Part shown: positions 1-10,946 of the stretch, piece by piece
Position numbering within the stretch: the first letter of the stretch is position 1
Layout of the letters: the number at the start of each line of letters is the position of its first letter
Source of the DNA: Haliclona indistincta
Lineage: Eukaryota; Porifera; Demospongiae; Haplosclerida; Chalinidae
Direction of reading: 5' to 3'
Assembly: GCA_964017065.1 (NCBI GenBank)
Contig: OZ024789.1
Coordinates: 5,024,018 to 5,088,017, forward strand
Length of the DNA stretch: 64,000 nucleotides
The notes under the pieces: model-generated
Seen by the model: only the letters and a program-made list of their open reading frames with translations
Databases searched by the model: none
What the model was told of the DNA's origin: nothing
Made by a program: the position numbers and the translations under genes

Positions 1-207
1 TTTATAGCTAGTTATAATAAACCAAAGAATCTTGATCAATATCATTAATTTCATGGTTCATGGTTTCAATTTATATAATTTATGCTTATTTGGATGAAAA
101 ATATAAAAGATGCTTAGTATAATCATAGTTTTAATGAATATAGTTGATCTCCATAGTAACGAGTAAATGAACAGACTACCACACACAGAGCAAGGGTGTG
201 ACCAACA

Positions 208-2239
208 ATGGCTGGTATTACCAATGACACCAAACTACAGCTGGGTGAGTCTGCTTCTTTATCAAACCATGCTAGCTAGCACTCAGCATACATGCTAATA
301 ATTTTTCTCTATAGATGCCCAGCCCGCTCTACTAGACCTAATGGTAATGAAAGGAGCTGATGGTGAACCTATGAAAATTATTCAAACTATTGCAGCTAGT
401 AACTATAGGATGTTTGGAATGTTCCTCCTACAAGATAAAAATGGATTAGCTGTTGATCTAATTGAGAAGGATCATATCAACAAAGGTGCTGAGAATGTCA
501 CACAGGCTATTCTCCAGAAATGGCTGACAAGTGATGCACCTACTCGTACATATCAACACTTGATAGAGTGTCTCAGACAGTCTGAACTGGGTGCACTTGC
601 TGAGCTCATTGCAGCAAAAAAAGGTTCAAATAAAATTATGCACATGTATCATGTACAATTTTGAAAGTCAAGCCATATGCAAACTAATGTCTCTGTTGAT
701 TTTTATTTGTGAATCACAAATTAATGTTGATTATGGTTTAGAATTGACATTTCTGATATGTATGTAGGTATTCAACCAGTGTATGCTACACAAGCTCAGG
801 ATTCAGTTTCAACAGATAGTGCTCAACAAACAACAACTAAGTTAAAATCTGATCCTTACACATCTTATCTAAGAGGATTATACACATCTATGTCTCAGAG
901 CCACACCTCCCAACATTGGAGCCACCTCCCACGATGTGAATTCATCCAGCTAGCAATGATTGGTAGTAAGGAACAACGACGTGGACACAGAGAGGAGGAA
1001 ATGGTCAGACTGGCACAGCAAGGAAGAATAGAAACTATTTTGAGTTACAAAGAACCAATCGATCTCAACAACATCTTCTCAACAATGCAGCCACTAGTTG
1101 TGCTACCACCTCCTCCTCATACAAGAGTAATTCTCATTGAAGGAGCCCCAGGAGGAGGAAAGAGCACACTTGCCCTCCACATTTGCCATAGATGGGCTCA
1201 AGGCAATTGCTCTATGGAAAGATTCGACCTTGTAGTTCTTGTTTACTTGCGAGATCAAGCCATTCAGAATGCTACTACCTTGGCTGATATACTACCAGCT
1301 CGTAATCTGGAAATGTCTAAAATTGTTGCTTCTCAGATACAAAAATGTGATGGACAGAATGTTCTCTTTATCTTTGATGGATGGGATGAATTTCCATCTC
1401 ATCTACAGACTAATTCACTTGTATCAACAATAATTCGACAGCCACACAAGCTCTCTCTTCATCAAAGTACTGTTCTTATTACCTCTCGACCAGTGTCATC
1501 AGGAAACCTGCTCCACATAGCTGATCGACGAGTGGAGATCCTGGGATTCACTCAACACCAGATTCGTGAGTACATTGAGAAAGCTTTGAATGGCAACAGC
1601 ACTTACATTCAGAAGCTTGTCCAGCATCTTGAAGAGCACCCAGTTATAGAAGGTTACTGCTATGTACCTCTACATGTAGCAATACTGGTGCACATATTCT
1701 TGACAATGAAGGGAGCCCTACCTACCACCCGGCATGAACTTTTCTGTCATCTTATACTCTGCTGCATTGTCCGAGAACTAGAAACACATGAACCAGAAAA
1801 TGCTTTTGATACATCTAGAGTTTCTTCATTTGATGACCTTCCAGGTAGCCTTAAATCTAAACTAATTCATCTTTGTTCGCTTGCACTTAGAGGAGTAGCA
1901 CAAGATAAAGTTATATTCTATGAAGAGGAGTTGAAATCTTTTAACTTACCAACTAATCTACAATCCTTAGGACTTCTTCAATCAGTTGAGAGACTCTCTA
2001 TGTATAGCAAATCCCTCTCATACAATTTTCTTCACCTTTCGGTTCAAGAGCTTCTTTGCGCTTATCTATTATCAAAGTCTGAGGAATTATCAATTAAACT
2101 TATCAAGAGTATGATTCGAACTTCTCGACTTCAAGCTGTATTGCTTTACTATAGTCTGGCTGTTGAAGGGTTGAACCGGGAAGAAATTGGTATAGAAGAA
2201 ATTTTTATACCAAATGAAGCAGAATCTAATGGACAATAA
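208..2239 (+). CDS. NLR-A 5' part: death domain + NACHT, ending in transposon-derived tail
   Basis: Spliced exons 208-244, 315-623 and 768-2239 give a protein of about 605 residues. Residues 13-115 are the death-fold domain. A conserved linker (YLRGLYTSMSQSHTSQHW) is followed by the NACHT module with P-loop GAPGGGKST, hhhhDGWDE Walker B and an ITSRP sensor-1-like motif. The frame runs to 2239, but everything after 2155 (about 27 residues, starting LAVEGLNREE) is read from the inserted TIR element, not from NLR sequence. The LRRs are lost from this product. It may be expressed as a decoy-like DD-NACHT form or not at all; the sequence cannot decide. Confidence 0.7.
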
Positions 2240-4122
2240 CATATCCAAAATCCACCTGAATCCACTTCGGGGAAAATGTTTTATGGACATTTGAATAAAA
2301 CTAATTAATTATTCAATGAATACAATTATTTTCTAAATATTTTTTCCTAATTTGCCTTTATATGGAACAATCAGCACTTCCTAATCAAGAATAGATCCTG
2401 TAGGTGCTAAAAGAAAATTTCTGTTGTGATTGGATGATTAAACTTGCTGTCATAATTATTCAAAACTGTTATCTCCAATGTTGAATTTTAGCCGGCACTA
2501 TCAAAATTTTTTCTTTTGAAAACATTTTAATATCCATAACTATTATTGCATAAGTAAAGTGTTTAGTATAAGACTTATGGAAACTAGTGTAAAATTTTTG
2601 TGATTATTTGACTGATTTATTGACATGATGGTGCATCTATTAAAGTGCGTTAATATCTTCTTCTGAGTCGAAAATAATGTTCTCTGCATTTCCACAACCT
2701 TCTCCTCTGCTGTCTCCAAATGCTGTCAAACACTTGAGTCCATGTTTTCGGCAAGAGCACAAAATAATTTGTTCCACAAGAATTTCTTGAAGAAAGCTTA
2801 CATTTGCACAGTACAAATTTTTGTAGAGTTTCTGGTGCAGCAGCCATGTCTGTCGTTATTATAGACAGAATAGTGCCATCAGACTCAAGTGTCCAACCCC
2901 AATGCTGAGGATTCAATTGCAAGCATAAGCTTCTTCCAGAGGATGACCTGCAAATGAGCCCTCAAGCTATGATAATGTGCTGCTCTCTCTGTAGGTGGTA
3001 GCTTTTCTGGGTCAATTTCCTATTTTCCTTACAGGATGAAACCATGTTCATGACCTTCACATACCGCAAAAAGTTTAAGGAGTCTTCTAGCTTACCACCA
3101 TATACTATAACAATCAGACGAGCACCAGCTTTTCCGATTCTATAGCTGTGACTTGAGAATCACTTATCAATGAAGATATCTGCTGCACCTCTGCATCGAC
3201 CTGAATCTTCTTGATGAGGCATGTTTTGCCTTGTCCAAAGGTAGCAGTGGTTGAGTCACATCTACTCCATGCATGTAGAAATAGAAGGTGAGATGCTACT
3301 AAGGTTCCACCTTTGGCAACCAAATCACATACGATTATGCTTTAAACTTGCAAGCCTTTCTTTGATTTGCTCTTGGGTTCAGAAAGAATATACACATCTG
3401 CCATGCTGTCTCTCCAGTGGTGCATTAGCAAAATCTGTGTTGTCAGCAACCACATTGACTTCCTGCCCATCCATTGCAATTTGAAGAACACTATTAACTG
3501 TTAAAGTGTCAGTAGAGTGTACACGTGTACTGCCTGACCATCAAATTTTAAGTAACGACTTAGCAGTAAGATAAACTGTGCTTTATTATCATTGTTAGAA
3601 TACTGATTTGCATGAGCTTTCATGCATTCTATAACTTGAATATCAGCACATGCTTTTTGAGCTCTCTTCTGGTACTCACGCACGGTCTTTGATTGATGGA
3701 CTTTGATAGCCATCAAAAACAACAGAGCAAACGTTGTATTTAGCACACACATATATAGCCTCCACATACATCTCTTACTTTCTTCTCCCATTTCACTCTG
3801 TGAATCAGACTCTGTGACTCTGTGAATCAAGAACATGCATATTTTGCTTGTATAATACATGACCACAAAGAAGAGGTCATGTAATATTTCCAGAAAATAA
3901 CGAGCTAAGGTGCAAACTTACAAGATCTTGTTTACAAGATCCTCTGAAAAATACAAGTAACATTTTACTGATTTTAAATAACCATAAAAAATTTTCCCCA
4001 AAGTGGATTTAGGTGGATTTTGTATATGTAATTAAGTAAAACATTCTGCTTCTTTTGATACCAAAATTGTTACTATACCAGTTTCTTCTGCGTTTGACCA
4101 ATTTTTAGCCTTCAACAGCCAG
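2156..4122. mobile_element. 1,967-bp TIR DNA transposon with 8-bp TSD, inserted in NLR-A
   Basis: The ends are inverted repeats beginning CTGGCTGTTGAAGG; similarity continues for about 130 bp and includes AATCCACCTGAATCCACTT against AATCCACCTAAATCCACTT. The flanks are a perfect 8-bp target duplication, ACTATAGT (2148-2155 and 4123-4130). The intact paralogue at about 31,710 has a single ACTATAGT, which gives the empty site. An 8-bp duplication suits hAT or a related superfamily, but the CTGG terminus is not the classic hAT CAG, so I leave the superfamily open. It carries a decayed minus-strand coding region. Confidence 0.88.
2645..3866 (-). pseudogene. Decayed transposon protein (GCDSTTATFGQGK motif, Cys-rich C-terminus)
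   Basis: Minus-strand fragments in several frames line up with a type of uncharacterised invertebrate transposon-associated protein. From N to C they are: a segment with LLSRYLKFDGQAVHVY (about 3560-3500), VDGQ-like VVADNTD (about 3480-3440), FLHAWSRCDSTTATFGQGK (about 3280-3230), AHLQVILWKK (about 2965-2935), WGWTLESDG with PETLQKFVLCKC, and a Cys-rich tail with LCSCRKHGLKC and GEGCGNAEN (about 2790-2650). Frameshifts and stops separate the pieces, so it is not functional. Recognition is from memory of similar proteins, not a search. Confidence 0.55.
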
Positions 4123-4130
4123 ACTATAGT

Positions 4131-4488
4131 GGCTTCACTAAACTTGCGAATACTGAAATAAGAGATTTCATCTGTACACAACAGAGCTTGAATATCCTTC
4201 CTTTGTTGCACTGTTTTTTTGAAGCACAAGATTTATCATTATGCAAATTGGTTAAATCTCGGCACATCCACAGGAAAATATCGTTTAACTTTGAGTTGAA
4301 TCCTGTGGACTATCTGGCTATTGGCTACTTCATAACCTCACTCTTGTCTGTGCCTTCTGATGCTCCAAATTTGCAGGTAAGAATTGGCCAAATTAATGAT
4401 CACCAGCTAAAGCTATTGCTAGTTGAGCTTTCAAAGTACTCAGTTACAGCTGGTGCCTCAAGGAGATTAAAGTTAAAATGGTTTAACA
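4131..4488 (+). pseudogene. NLR-A middle segment between two transposon insertions
   Basis: This stretch continues exon 3 of NLR-A directly after the 8-bp target duplication (GFTKLANTEIRDFICTQ, then LPLLHCFFEAQDLSLCKLV) and aligns with 31,719-32,080 of NLR-D and 26,140-26,460 of NLR-B. It is the linker between NACHT/winged helix and LRRs. It has no start of its own and runs into the retrotransposon at about 4489. Confidence 0.8.
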
Positions 4489-4489
4489 T

Positions 4490-4514
4490 TATGCCACGCG
4501 GTAGTCGTGGCATA
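4490..4514. repeat. 5'-terminal hairpin of the REL retrotransposon
   Basis: TATGCCACG and CGTGGCATA form a 9-bp stem around a 7-base loop. The same hairpin starts the short copy at 33,534, so it marks the element 5' end. Non-LTR 5' ends often carry self-cleaving ribozymes; whether this is one is not shown. Confidence 0.6.
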
Positions 4515-5455
4515 TGTAGGGTTGGGCGGAAAATAAGATGGCGGCTACACTTAGGCTACACGCAATAATTCACGTATATCTTGGCTGTCGACGACATCAG
4601 GGGTATTTTAACTACCTAGGGGCTATCCTAAGAGGTAAGCGCTTACAATGAGTCTACTAATAAAGACTATAAGGCTAGTTGCTATGGGCATAACAAGATG
4701 GCGTCTCGCCTGGAGGCACAAGTACGGCACTGCCATATCTTCGCCGTACGGGCGTTTCAAGCTAATCTAACGTTCCGAAGCTCTTTGGATGATTTGTGCG
4801 ATTATAAAGAGACCTTCAGAAGGAAAAGAAACCAGGTCTAAGGTGGTAAACCAGAGTTCACGTGGTCACCCGTTTGTTCATCTTCTTCTTTCTTTCTTCT
4901 TCTTCTTATTCTTCAGCGAGTCTAGCACAGTAGTGAGGGAACCAAACGCAACTAAACCTACACAGAAGCAACGCTACCTATGACCATCAGTGCACCTGAT
5001 ATCTATTTAGGCCTAAAACACTGGGAGAAGCGAGAATTTCCAGAAAAACAGCGATTTTTGGTCCATAACAGACTCCATTCCATCATTCTGTTTGAACTCC
5101 GTTACTAGGTTACGCCTACTCGCGCACGCCCGTGTATGTAATTATTCTAATACAAGCGCACCTTAGTACAAATGGCTTGGAACGCGAGTGCTGCTGCCAT
5201 GCACTAGCAGTGTTCACAGCAGACAACGAGCATATCTTCACTGTAACACTGGATTTGTCTGTTCAGGCTTGTAAGAATGCTATCTTAAGCTTAGCTAATG
5301 TTGCCATGGTACATGTTGCATGCAGTGCAGAGTCAATCAAGTGCAGTCTGCTGCCAGACTACTATTATTACAATTACTACTTTTGAAACTATACTATACA
5401 CTGTATTAGCATAAGTGCCAACTAAGTCATTAATAAAAAAAGAAAAGAAACAATC

Positions 5456-8380
5456 ATGGCCGCTAGCAGAGGCGTCTGTACTGTGTGTCTGCGCTACATA
5501 GCTGTAACCAACTCTGGGGTTGTTCGTACTCATGGACCCATTGGTAGTAGATGTCAGGGCTCTGGCAGACAGCCTCGTGCTCCTGTGTCTTCTCCTCTGA
5601 CACGTGGGGCGTCTTCCTCTCAGTCACCATCAGCTTCTTTCTCTGTATTGCCGGAGTCGTCCAGTTCCCGTGTCACGGTCCCTTCCCAGTCTCAGCCTAG
5701 CCCTTTCGAAGCTATTCCTCCCTTGGCTGTGCTAAAGAGAATCCCCAGGTCTGCTCGACCCTTGGCTGCCTCTATTCTTGGCTCTATTCTTGCTGATATT
5801 GTCGAACACCCTGGTTCGCTCGTTTCCTGGGAGCGTCTCCATCGTTTTTCCATCCGATGCTTGAGAGTTCCTCCTTCTTCCCGGACCCCTAAACATAAGT
5901 CATTGTCTTCTCTTGTGAAACAACAGCTGAAGGCAGAGCTAGATCCCACAGATGTGTTGCCCCCAAAACCCAGGAAGGCAGGTTCAAGATCTGGTCACTT
6001 TGCCGAGGAGGATGTCTCTCAGCAGTTGGCTCGGAGAGTTTCTGCTAAACTGGAGGAGGGAGACTTTGTTGGGGCAGTGCGTTTGGCTTCCTCCGAGGAA
6101 AAATTAGCTGCCTTCTCTCCGGAGACTCTCTCGGCTCTCAAATCGAAGCATCCTGCCCCACACCCTGACTCAGATATTCCTCCAGCTCCATCACCTTCTG
6201 TTTCTGCTGCTGTGTTTCCAAAGTCGGCTGTTGTTCGTGCCATCAAGTCTTTTCCTAATGGTTCCGCTGGTGGTCCAGATAAATTACGTCCTCAGCACCT
6301 CAAAGACATTTTGCAAGCTACTGGTGAAGAAGAGTCTTCCTTTTTAGACTCTCTGGTGTCTTTCTGTTCTCTTGTGCTAGAGGGTGGAGTGCCTGCTGCT
6401 GTTCGCCCCTTCTTTTTTGGAGCCTCCCTGGTTGCCTTGGAGAAGAAAGATGGCGGGGTTCGTCCTATCGCTGTTGGGTGGACCTTGAGAAGACTGGTAT
6501 CGAAGATTGCTGGTTATATGGTGGTTGATGAACTTGCCGATCTGCTGAGTCCACGCCAACTTGGCTACGGGATTAAGGGAGGTGCAGAAGCTATTGTCCA
6601 TGCTGGTAGAAAGTTTCTTCAGAGCTCAGCGTCAGATCATGTTTTGCTGAAGCTCGACTTTCGTAATGCCTTCAATTCCATCAGGAGAGATAAGATGCTT
6701 GAGGCAGTGCGTGAACTTGCGCCTGACATCTATCCATTGGTGCATTCAGCCTATGCTACCCCTTCCATCCTACGTTGGAATGAAGAAGTAATTTTGTCTT
6801 CTGAAGGTGTTCAACAAGGGGATCCTCTTGGTCCTCCTCTATTTTGTCTTGCCTTACATCATCATTGTGCACCGCTGACTTCCTCATTCGCTGTCATGTA
6901 TCTGGATGATGTCTCTTTGGGTGGACCTGTGGAGGATGTCCTGCATGACCTGGAGGTGGTTAGAGACTTGGAAAACTTGGGTTTGGTTCTTAATAATCGC
7001 AAGTCAGAGATCATTTGTAAAGATGTTTCTATCCAAGATGCTATGTTACTCAATCTCCCTGGTGCTAAGTTAGTCAGCCCTGAGTTGGCAAGTCTCTTGG
7101 GTTCGCCTTTGGGAGATGTGAGTTCTATTGATCTGGCTTTGGAGGAGAAAACTGAATACCTACGGCATATGGGCTCCAGACTGAAGCTTCTCTCTGCCCA
7201 TGATTCTCTTATTCTACTCCGTCACAGTCTCTCCATTCCTAAATTGCAGTATCTCCTCCGTACGGCTCCCTGTTTTCTGTCCTCTCGATTGGTTGACTAT
7301 GACTCTATCCTGAGATCTATTTTAGGTGCTGTCACAAACACTCCCATCGATTCCAACAATGATGCGTGGATACAGGCTTCCCTTCCTGTCAGACTAGGTG
7401 GGCTTGGTGTGCGACGTGCTTGTCAGATAGCTCCATCTGCTTTCCTTGCTTCCTCTATGGCCTCTCAAGATTTAGTTTCAGCCATCATCCCTTCCCTCCA
7501 TTGCTTACCTACCCCTGCCGCTGATTCAGCTTTGTCTTTATGGTCACAAGGCCACTCCTTCAGCCCTCCACAAGATGAGGATGCAGCTTTACAAAGCAAG
7601 TGGGATTCAGTTCTCACAACTTTGGATGCCTCTACCTTGCTTACCTCTGCACTTGATGACACTGACCGTGCAAGATTGCTGGCAGTGAGGTCTAAGGCCT
7701 CTGGAGCTTGGCTCCAGGCTCTCCCTGTGTCATCTCTTGGTCTAAGACTGGATGACAGTTCCCTCAGAATTGCTGTTGGGTTGAGATTGGGAACTGACAT
7801 ATGTGCTCCTCATCTGTGCCGTCATTGTGATTCTGAAGTGGGTCCTCGAGGTTTACATGGCCTCAGCTGTAGGTACAGTGAGGGAAGACACTCAAGACAT
7901 GCTTCTGTTAATGACATTCTTCACCGAGCCCTCACTGCAGCCAAGATTCCCTCAAGATTAGAACCATCAGGTCTCTCAAGTACAGATGGATCTCGCCCTG
8001 ATGGCATGACTATTGTTCCTTGGCGATCCGGTCGTCCCCTGGTTTGGGATGCCACATGCCCCGATACTCTTGCTGTATCCTATCGAAGTCGGGCTACATG
8101 TGGAGCGGGTCGTGTGGCAGCACTGGCTGAGGAGAAGAAGTCAGACAAATTTTCACATCTCTCCAGTCAATATCACTTTGTCCCAGTTGCCATTGAGACC
8201 TTTGGAGCCATGGGCCCTGCTGCAGCATCTCTCATCAAAGAACTTGGGTCTAGAGGTTCTCATGAAACCGGCGAAGAAAAGTTTGGCCTATATCTGTATC
8301 AAAGACTTTCCATGGCAGTTCAGAGGGGTAATGCTGCTTCAGTTATTGGTTCGATTCCTTGTTCGTCTGCTGCTGCCTAA
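5456..8380 (+). CDS. Reverse transcriptase / restriction-like endonuclease of non-LTR element
   Basis: 974-residue intact ORF of the retrotransposon. Residues about 8-33 form a C2HC finger (CTVC...THGP-like RTHGP...C). The reverse transcriptase spans about 255-530: FPNGSAGGPDKLRPQHL, LKLDFRNAFNSI (catalytic Asp), EGVQQGDPLGPPLF, and the catalytic box YLDD at about residue 482. YLDD replaces the usual F/YADD. The C-terminus has a CCHC motif (CRHC...HGLSC, about 788-805) followed by a PD-(D/E)XK-like endonuclease core: RPDG near 846, then LVWDATCPDTL. Together these nick target DNA and prime reverse transcription. The start ATG is 3 bp past the point where the short copy loses the ORF. No lesions are visible, so it may be active. 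Confidence 0.88.
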   Translation: MAASRGVCTVCLRYIAVTNSGVVRTHGPIGSRCQGSGRQPRAPVSSPLTRGASSSQSPSASFSVLPESSSSRVTVPSQSQPSPFEAIPPLAVLKRIPRSARPLAASILGSILADIVEHPGSLVSWERLHRFSIRCLRVPPSSRTPKHKSLSSLVKQQLKAELDPTDVLPPKPRKAGSRSGHFAEEDVSQQLARRVSAKLEEGDFVGAVRLASSEEKLAAFSPETLSALKSKHPAPHPDSDIPPAPSPSVSAAVFPKSAVVRAIKSFPNGSAGGPDKLRPQHLKDILQATGEEESSFLDSLVSFCSLVLEGGVPAAVRPFFFGASLVALEKKDGGVRPIAVGWTLRRLVSKIAGYMVVDELADLLSPRQLGYGIKGGAEAIVHAGRKFLQSSASDHVLLKLDFRNAFNSIRRDKMLEAVRELAPDIYPLVHSAYATPSILRWNEEVILSSEGVQQGDPLGPPLFCLALHHHCAPLTSSFAVMYLDDVSLGGPVEDVLHDLEVVRDLENLGLVLNNRKSEIICKDVSIQDAMLLNLPGAKLVSPELASLLGSPLGDVSSIDLALEEKTEYLRHMGSRLKLLSAHDSLILLRHSLSIPKLQYLLRTAPCFLSSRLVDYDSILRSILGAVTNTPIDSNNDAWIQASLPVRLGGLGVRRACQIAPSAFLASSMASQDLVSAIIPSLHCLPTPAADSALSLWSQGHSFSPPQDEDAALQSKWDSVLTTLDASTLLTSALDDTDRARLLAVRSKASGAWLQALPVSSLGLRLDDSSLRIAVGLRLGTDICAPHLCRHCDSEVGPRGLHGLSCRYSEGRHSRHASVNDILHRALTAAKIPSRLEPSGLSSTDGSRPDGMTIVPWRSGRPLVWDATCPDTLAVSYRSRATCGAGRVAALAEEKKSDKFSHLSSQYHFVPVAIETFGAMGPAAASLIKELGSRGSHETGEEKFGLYLYQRLSMAVQRGNAASVIGSIPCSSAAA

Positions 8381-8433
8381 CTTTGCTATTATCTTAATTT
8401 ATTTTTCCTCGCCTTACCATGACTTGTATTTTA

Positions 8434-8714
8434 GTAATAAAAACATTTTAACCAAAATGGAAGAGATTTAGGGTTGGTACATGTATCGAAAAAGTATGGA
8501 AACAAGATTTGAAATGAAAAGGATTGTAACAATAGCAGTGTAATGCTACCTCCCTAAATTAACTGCTTTCGATAGTTGTGGTTAATTTAATAGGGAGGTA
8601 GCATTACACTGCTATTGTTACAATCCTTTTCATTTCAAATCTTGTTTCCATACTTTTTCGATACATGTACCAACCCTAAATCTCTTCCATTTTGGTTAAA
8701 ATGTTTTTATTACT
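8434..8714. repeat. 281-bp near-perfect inverted repeat at retrotransposon 3' end
   Basis: The arms 8434-8562 and 8582-8714 are inverted copies of each other (AGTAATAAAAACATTTTAAC pairs with GTTAAAATGTTTTTATTACT) around a loop of about 19 bases. The same structure closes the short copy (34,520-34,800). In RNA it would be one long hairpin, replacing the usual A-rich tail. Confidence 0.85.
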
Positions 8715-8718
8715 TGTA

Positions 8719-10499
8719 TTATTTATATTACACAAATTACTGATGAAACAGTTAAGCTTATAGCCTCTCATCTTAGGCAATTTCCGATCATAAGTGAGTT
8801 GACAATGGGATTTCGTAATGGTGAAGATCTTGTCTGTCTTGCACAAGCATTGTATACCAACTCACATGTTACAAAGTGTAAACTTATTAATAGGCAAGGT
8901 CGGGGTATTCATAATTATACCAAAGAGGGATGCTGCCTGGCTTTAGGTGAAATGTTTCGAGTAAACAAGTCACTCACAAATTTTCGCCTAAAAGGTTCTC
9001 TATATGATCTGGAGGCTCGACTCCTTTTTGAAGGACTTCAGTCTAATACAACACTAACTCATTTGAATCTAAGTAACAGTTTATCTTGGCCTACAAAGGC
9101 TACTGGTCTAAAGCTATGTACAATGCTTAAAACCAACAAGACACTTACACATCTTGATTTGTCAGGGAACTACGACCCACAGGATAAATCATTCTCTCTA
9201 TCTTACTACGTCTTTCAAGGCTTATTACACAATAAATCATTAGTCCACCTGGATCTCAGCTGTACAGGACTTGTAGATACAGTAGATTCTATGAAAGCTC
9301 TAAGTAAAATGCTTAAAGTCAACAAGTCACTTAAACACCTCAATCTTTCAAACAATAATTTTGGAGTCAGTTTTCTTATCTTTCAAAGTCTTCAACACAA
9401 TACCACACTAGTTCACTTAAATCTAAGTGAAACAAAGTTAAAGCTAAGAGGACCTACTTTAGAAGCATTGAGTGAAATGCTTCAAGTCAACGATTCGCTT
9501 GCACATATTGACGTTTCAAAAAATAAATTTTCAGGTTCTGAAGTTTCGCATGTTTTTCAAAGTCTCCGTCACAATACCACACTTGTTCATCTAAATCTCA
9601 GCAATGACTTTGGATTTACTGATGCTCCTAAGGCACTGTTTCATGGGAATTGCATCAATACAACACTTACATATCTTGATCTTTCTGCGATACAAGGAAT
9701 AGACATTAAAATAATTTTTCAAGATCTACAGCACAATACCATACTAGTTCACTTATATTTAAGAAATACAGGACTTGTAGCTACAGAAGAGACTGCTCAG
9801 GCACTCACTAGAATGCTTCAAGTCAACAAGACACTTACACATCTTGATCTATCTTACAATGAGAACTTTTCTGATTCAGGAGCACATTGTGTTTTTGCAG
9901 GTCTTCGACACAATACCACACTAACTTATTTGAATCTTAGTAGCACAGGACTAGTAGAAGCACCCACTACAATGCTACAAGACAACAACACAATAACCGT
10001 CTTGAATTTATCATCAAATTGGACATCTTCATATTCAAAAGTTCATCACATCTGTTTAAGTTTTCAGCATAATACTACACTAACCCGATTATATCTTGAC
10101 AACACAGGACTTGTAGCTACAGAGGATACTGCTCAGGCACTCACTACAATGCTTCAAATGAATAAGTCACTTACACACCTTGACTTATCTTACAACAAGG
10201 ACTTATCTGACTCAGGAGCTTACTGTGTGTCTCACGCTACTTCACTAGTGTACTTGAATCTTAGCAACACAGGAATAACTGATAAAGGAGCAGAGTGCAT
10301 TGCTCAAATTATCGATTCCAATAATTCACTAGAGTCACTCTCAATTGATAATAACAATATCACGGATGATGGATTTGCTTATATTGCCAAATCATTCGAA
10401 ACAGCTCATTCATTGAGTTATTTGTCTATTCATCCCAATCCTGGTGGCTATGGTCATCATCTTCTAGATCCATGGCGAGTATCAATAATAAACCTGTGA
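8719..10499 (+). CDS. NLR-A 3' part: leucine-rich repeats
   Basis: About 590 residues of ribonuclease-inhibitor-type LRRs; the first methionine is at 8799, but homology to NLR-D extends upstream to the retrotransposon. Repeats of 28-29 residues have the form LTHLDLSYNxxFSDSGAHCVFxGLRHNTTLxYLNLSxTGL, about 15 in all. The last units end at DPWRVSIINL and a stop that matches NLR-D. LRRs of NLRs usually sense ligand and restrain the NACHT. Here they are cut off from the NACHT by the retrotransposon, so this is a stranded 3' exon unless an internal promoter serves it. Confidence 0.75.
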
Positions 10500-10835
10500 T
10501 GGTTTTGAAGGGCTCGTAGCTACAGAGAATACTGGTCAGGCACTACATTCTCAGATGCAGAAGGAGCTCACTGTGTCTAAGGTCTTCAACACAATACTAC
10601 AATAGTTCACTTGATTCTTAGCAGAAAAAGAAAAAGGAGCAGAGTACATTGCTCAGGCTCACACTCTACAAACCTTTAATGTATCTAACAGCAGTATTAC
10701 TATAAAAGGAATTGTTCACATTTCCACATCTCTCGAGACGAAGACCACCTTGAGACAACTGAACATTGACAACAACCCTATTGCAAAAAGTGCAGTCAGA
10801 CCTGTTCAAGAAAAGAATCTACAAAATGAGTAGTA
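10500..10835 (+). pseudogene. Decayed extra LRR fragment downstream of NLR-A
   Basis: After the NLR-A stop, broken LRR sequence continues: pieces such as TTENTAQAL-like codons near 10,515 and the readable stretch TTLRQLNIDNNPIAKSAV near 10,745-10,800, ending at a TAG at 10,831-10,833. It resembles the C-terminus of NLR-C (TTLRKINIDGNPITASEV). The same relic lies after NLR-D (37,063-37,364), so it predates the block duplication. Confidence 0.6.
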
Positions 10836-10946
10836 CTAGTATTCACATCATCAAAGTGAAATGTTTTACGAAAATTACCAAAATGTTTTTATTTATTGTT
10901 TGCTATAAAACAAGGGAAGTTCATTAACAAACATAAGTTGGTTAGT

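Larger units (their letters stand above)
4489..8718 (+). mobile_element. Full-length non-LTR retrotransposon (RT + restriction-like endonuclease)
   Basis: The 4.23 kb element interrupts NLR-A. Its limits come from comparison with the shorter copy at 33,533-34,803, which shares both ends. The 5' end begins with a hairpin (ATGCCACG, 7-base loop, CGTGGCAT). A 5' region of about 960 bp is followed by a single 974-codon ORF and then a 281-bp near-perfect inverted repeat that forms the 3' end. There is no poly(A) tail, no LTR and no clean target duplication. R2-like or a related REL-endonuclease clade is my inference. Confidence 0.8.
208..10499 (+). pseudogene. NLR-A: death-fold/NACHT/LRR receptor gene split by two transposons
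   Basis: NLR-type innate immune receptor. Predicted exon 1 is 208-244 (ends before a GTGAGT donor). Exon 2 is 315-623 and exon 3 starts at 768. All junctions are phase 1 and keep one frame. Exon 2 encodes a death-fold domain (C-terminal helix region AILQKWLTSDAPTRTYQHLI). Exon 3 encodes the NACHT ATPase with Walker A GAPGGGKST and Walker B FIFDGWDEFP. The exon-3 reading frame is cut at 2156-4122 by a TIR element with an 8-bp target duplication and at about 4489-8718 by a non-LTR retrotransposon. It then resumes in LRR sequence and ends at a natural stop at 10,499. I see no stop or frameshift other than the two insertions, so inactivation looks recent. Transcripts could still make a truncated DD-NACHT protein. 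Confidence 0.85.

Noticed and set aside
4750..5400. 5' region of the retrotransposon searched for an ORF1
   Set aside because: Only short frames (64 and 84 codons) that are not conserved in the short copy.
5692..7800. Several minus-strand frames of 63-111 codons
   Set aside because: Antisense shadows of the intact reverse transcriptase ORF.
4489..8718. Considered as an LTR or DIRS/Penelope-like retroelement because of terminal inverted sequences
   Set aside because: No LTRs, integrase, tyrosine recombinase or GIY-YIG; the C-terminal CCHC and RPDG...D core fit a REL-type non-LTR element better.
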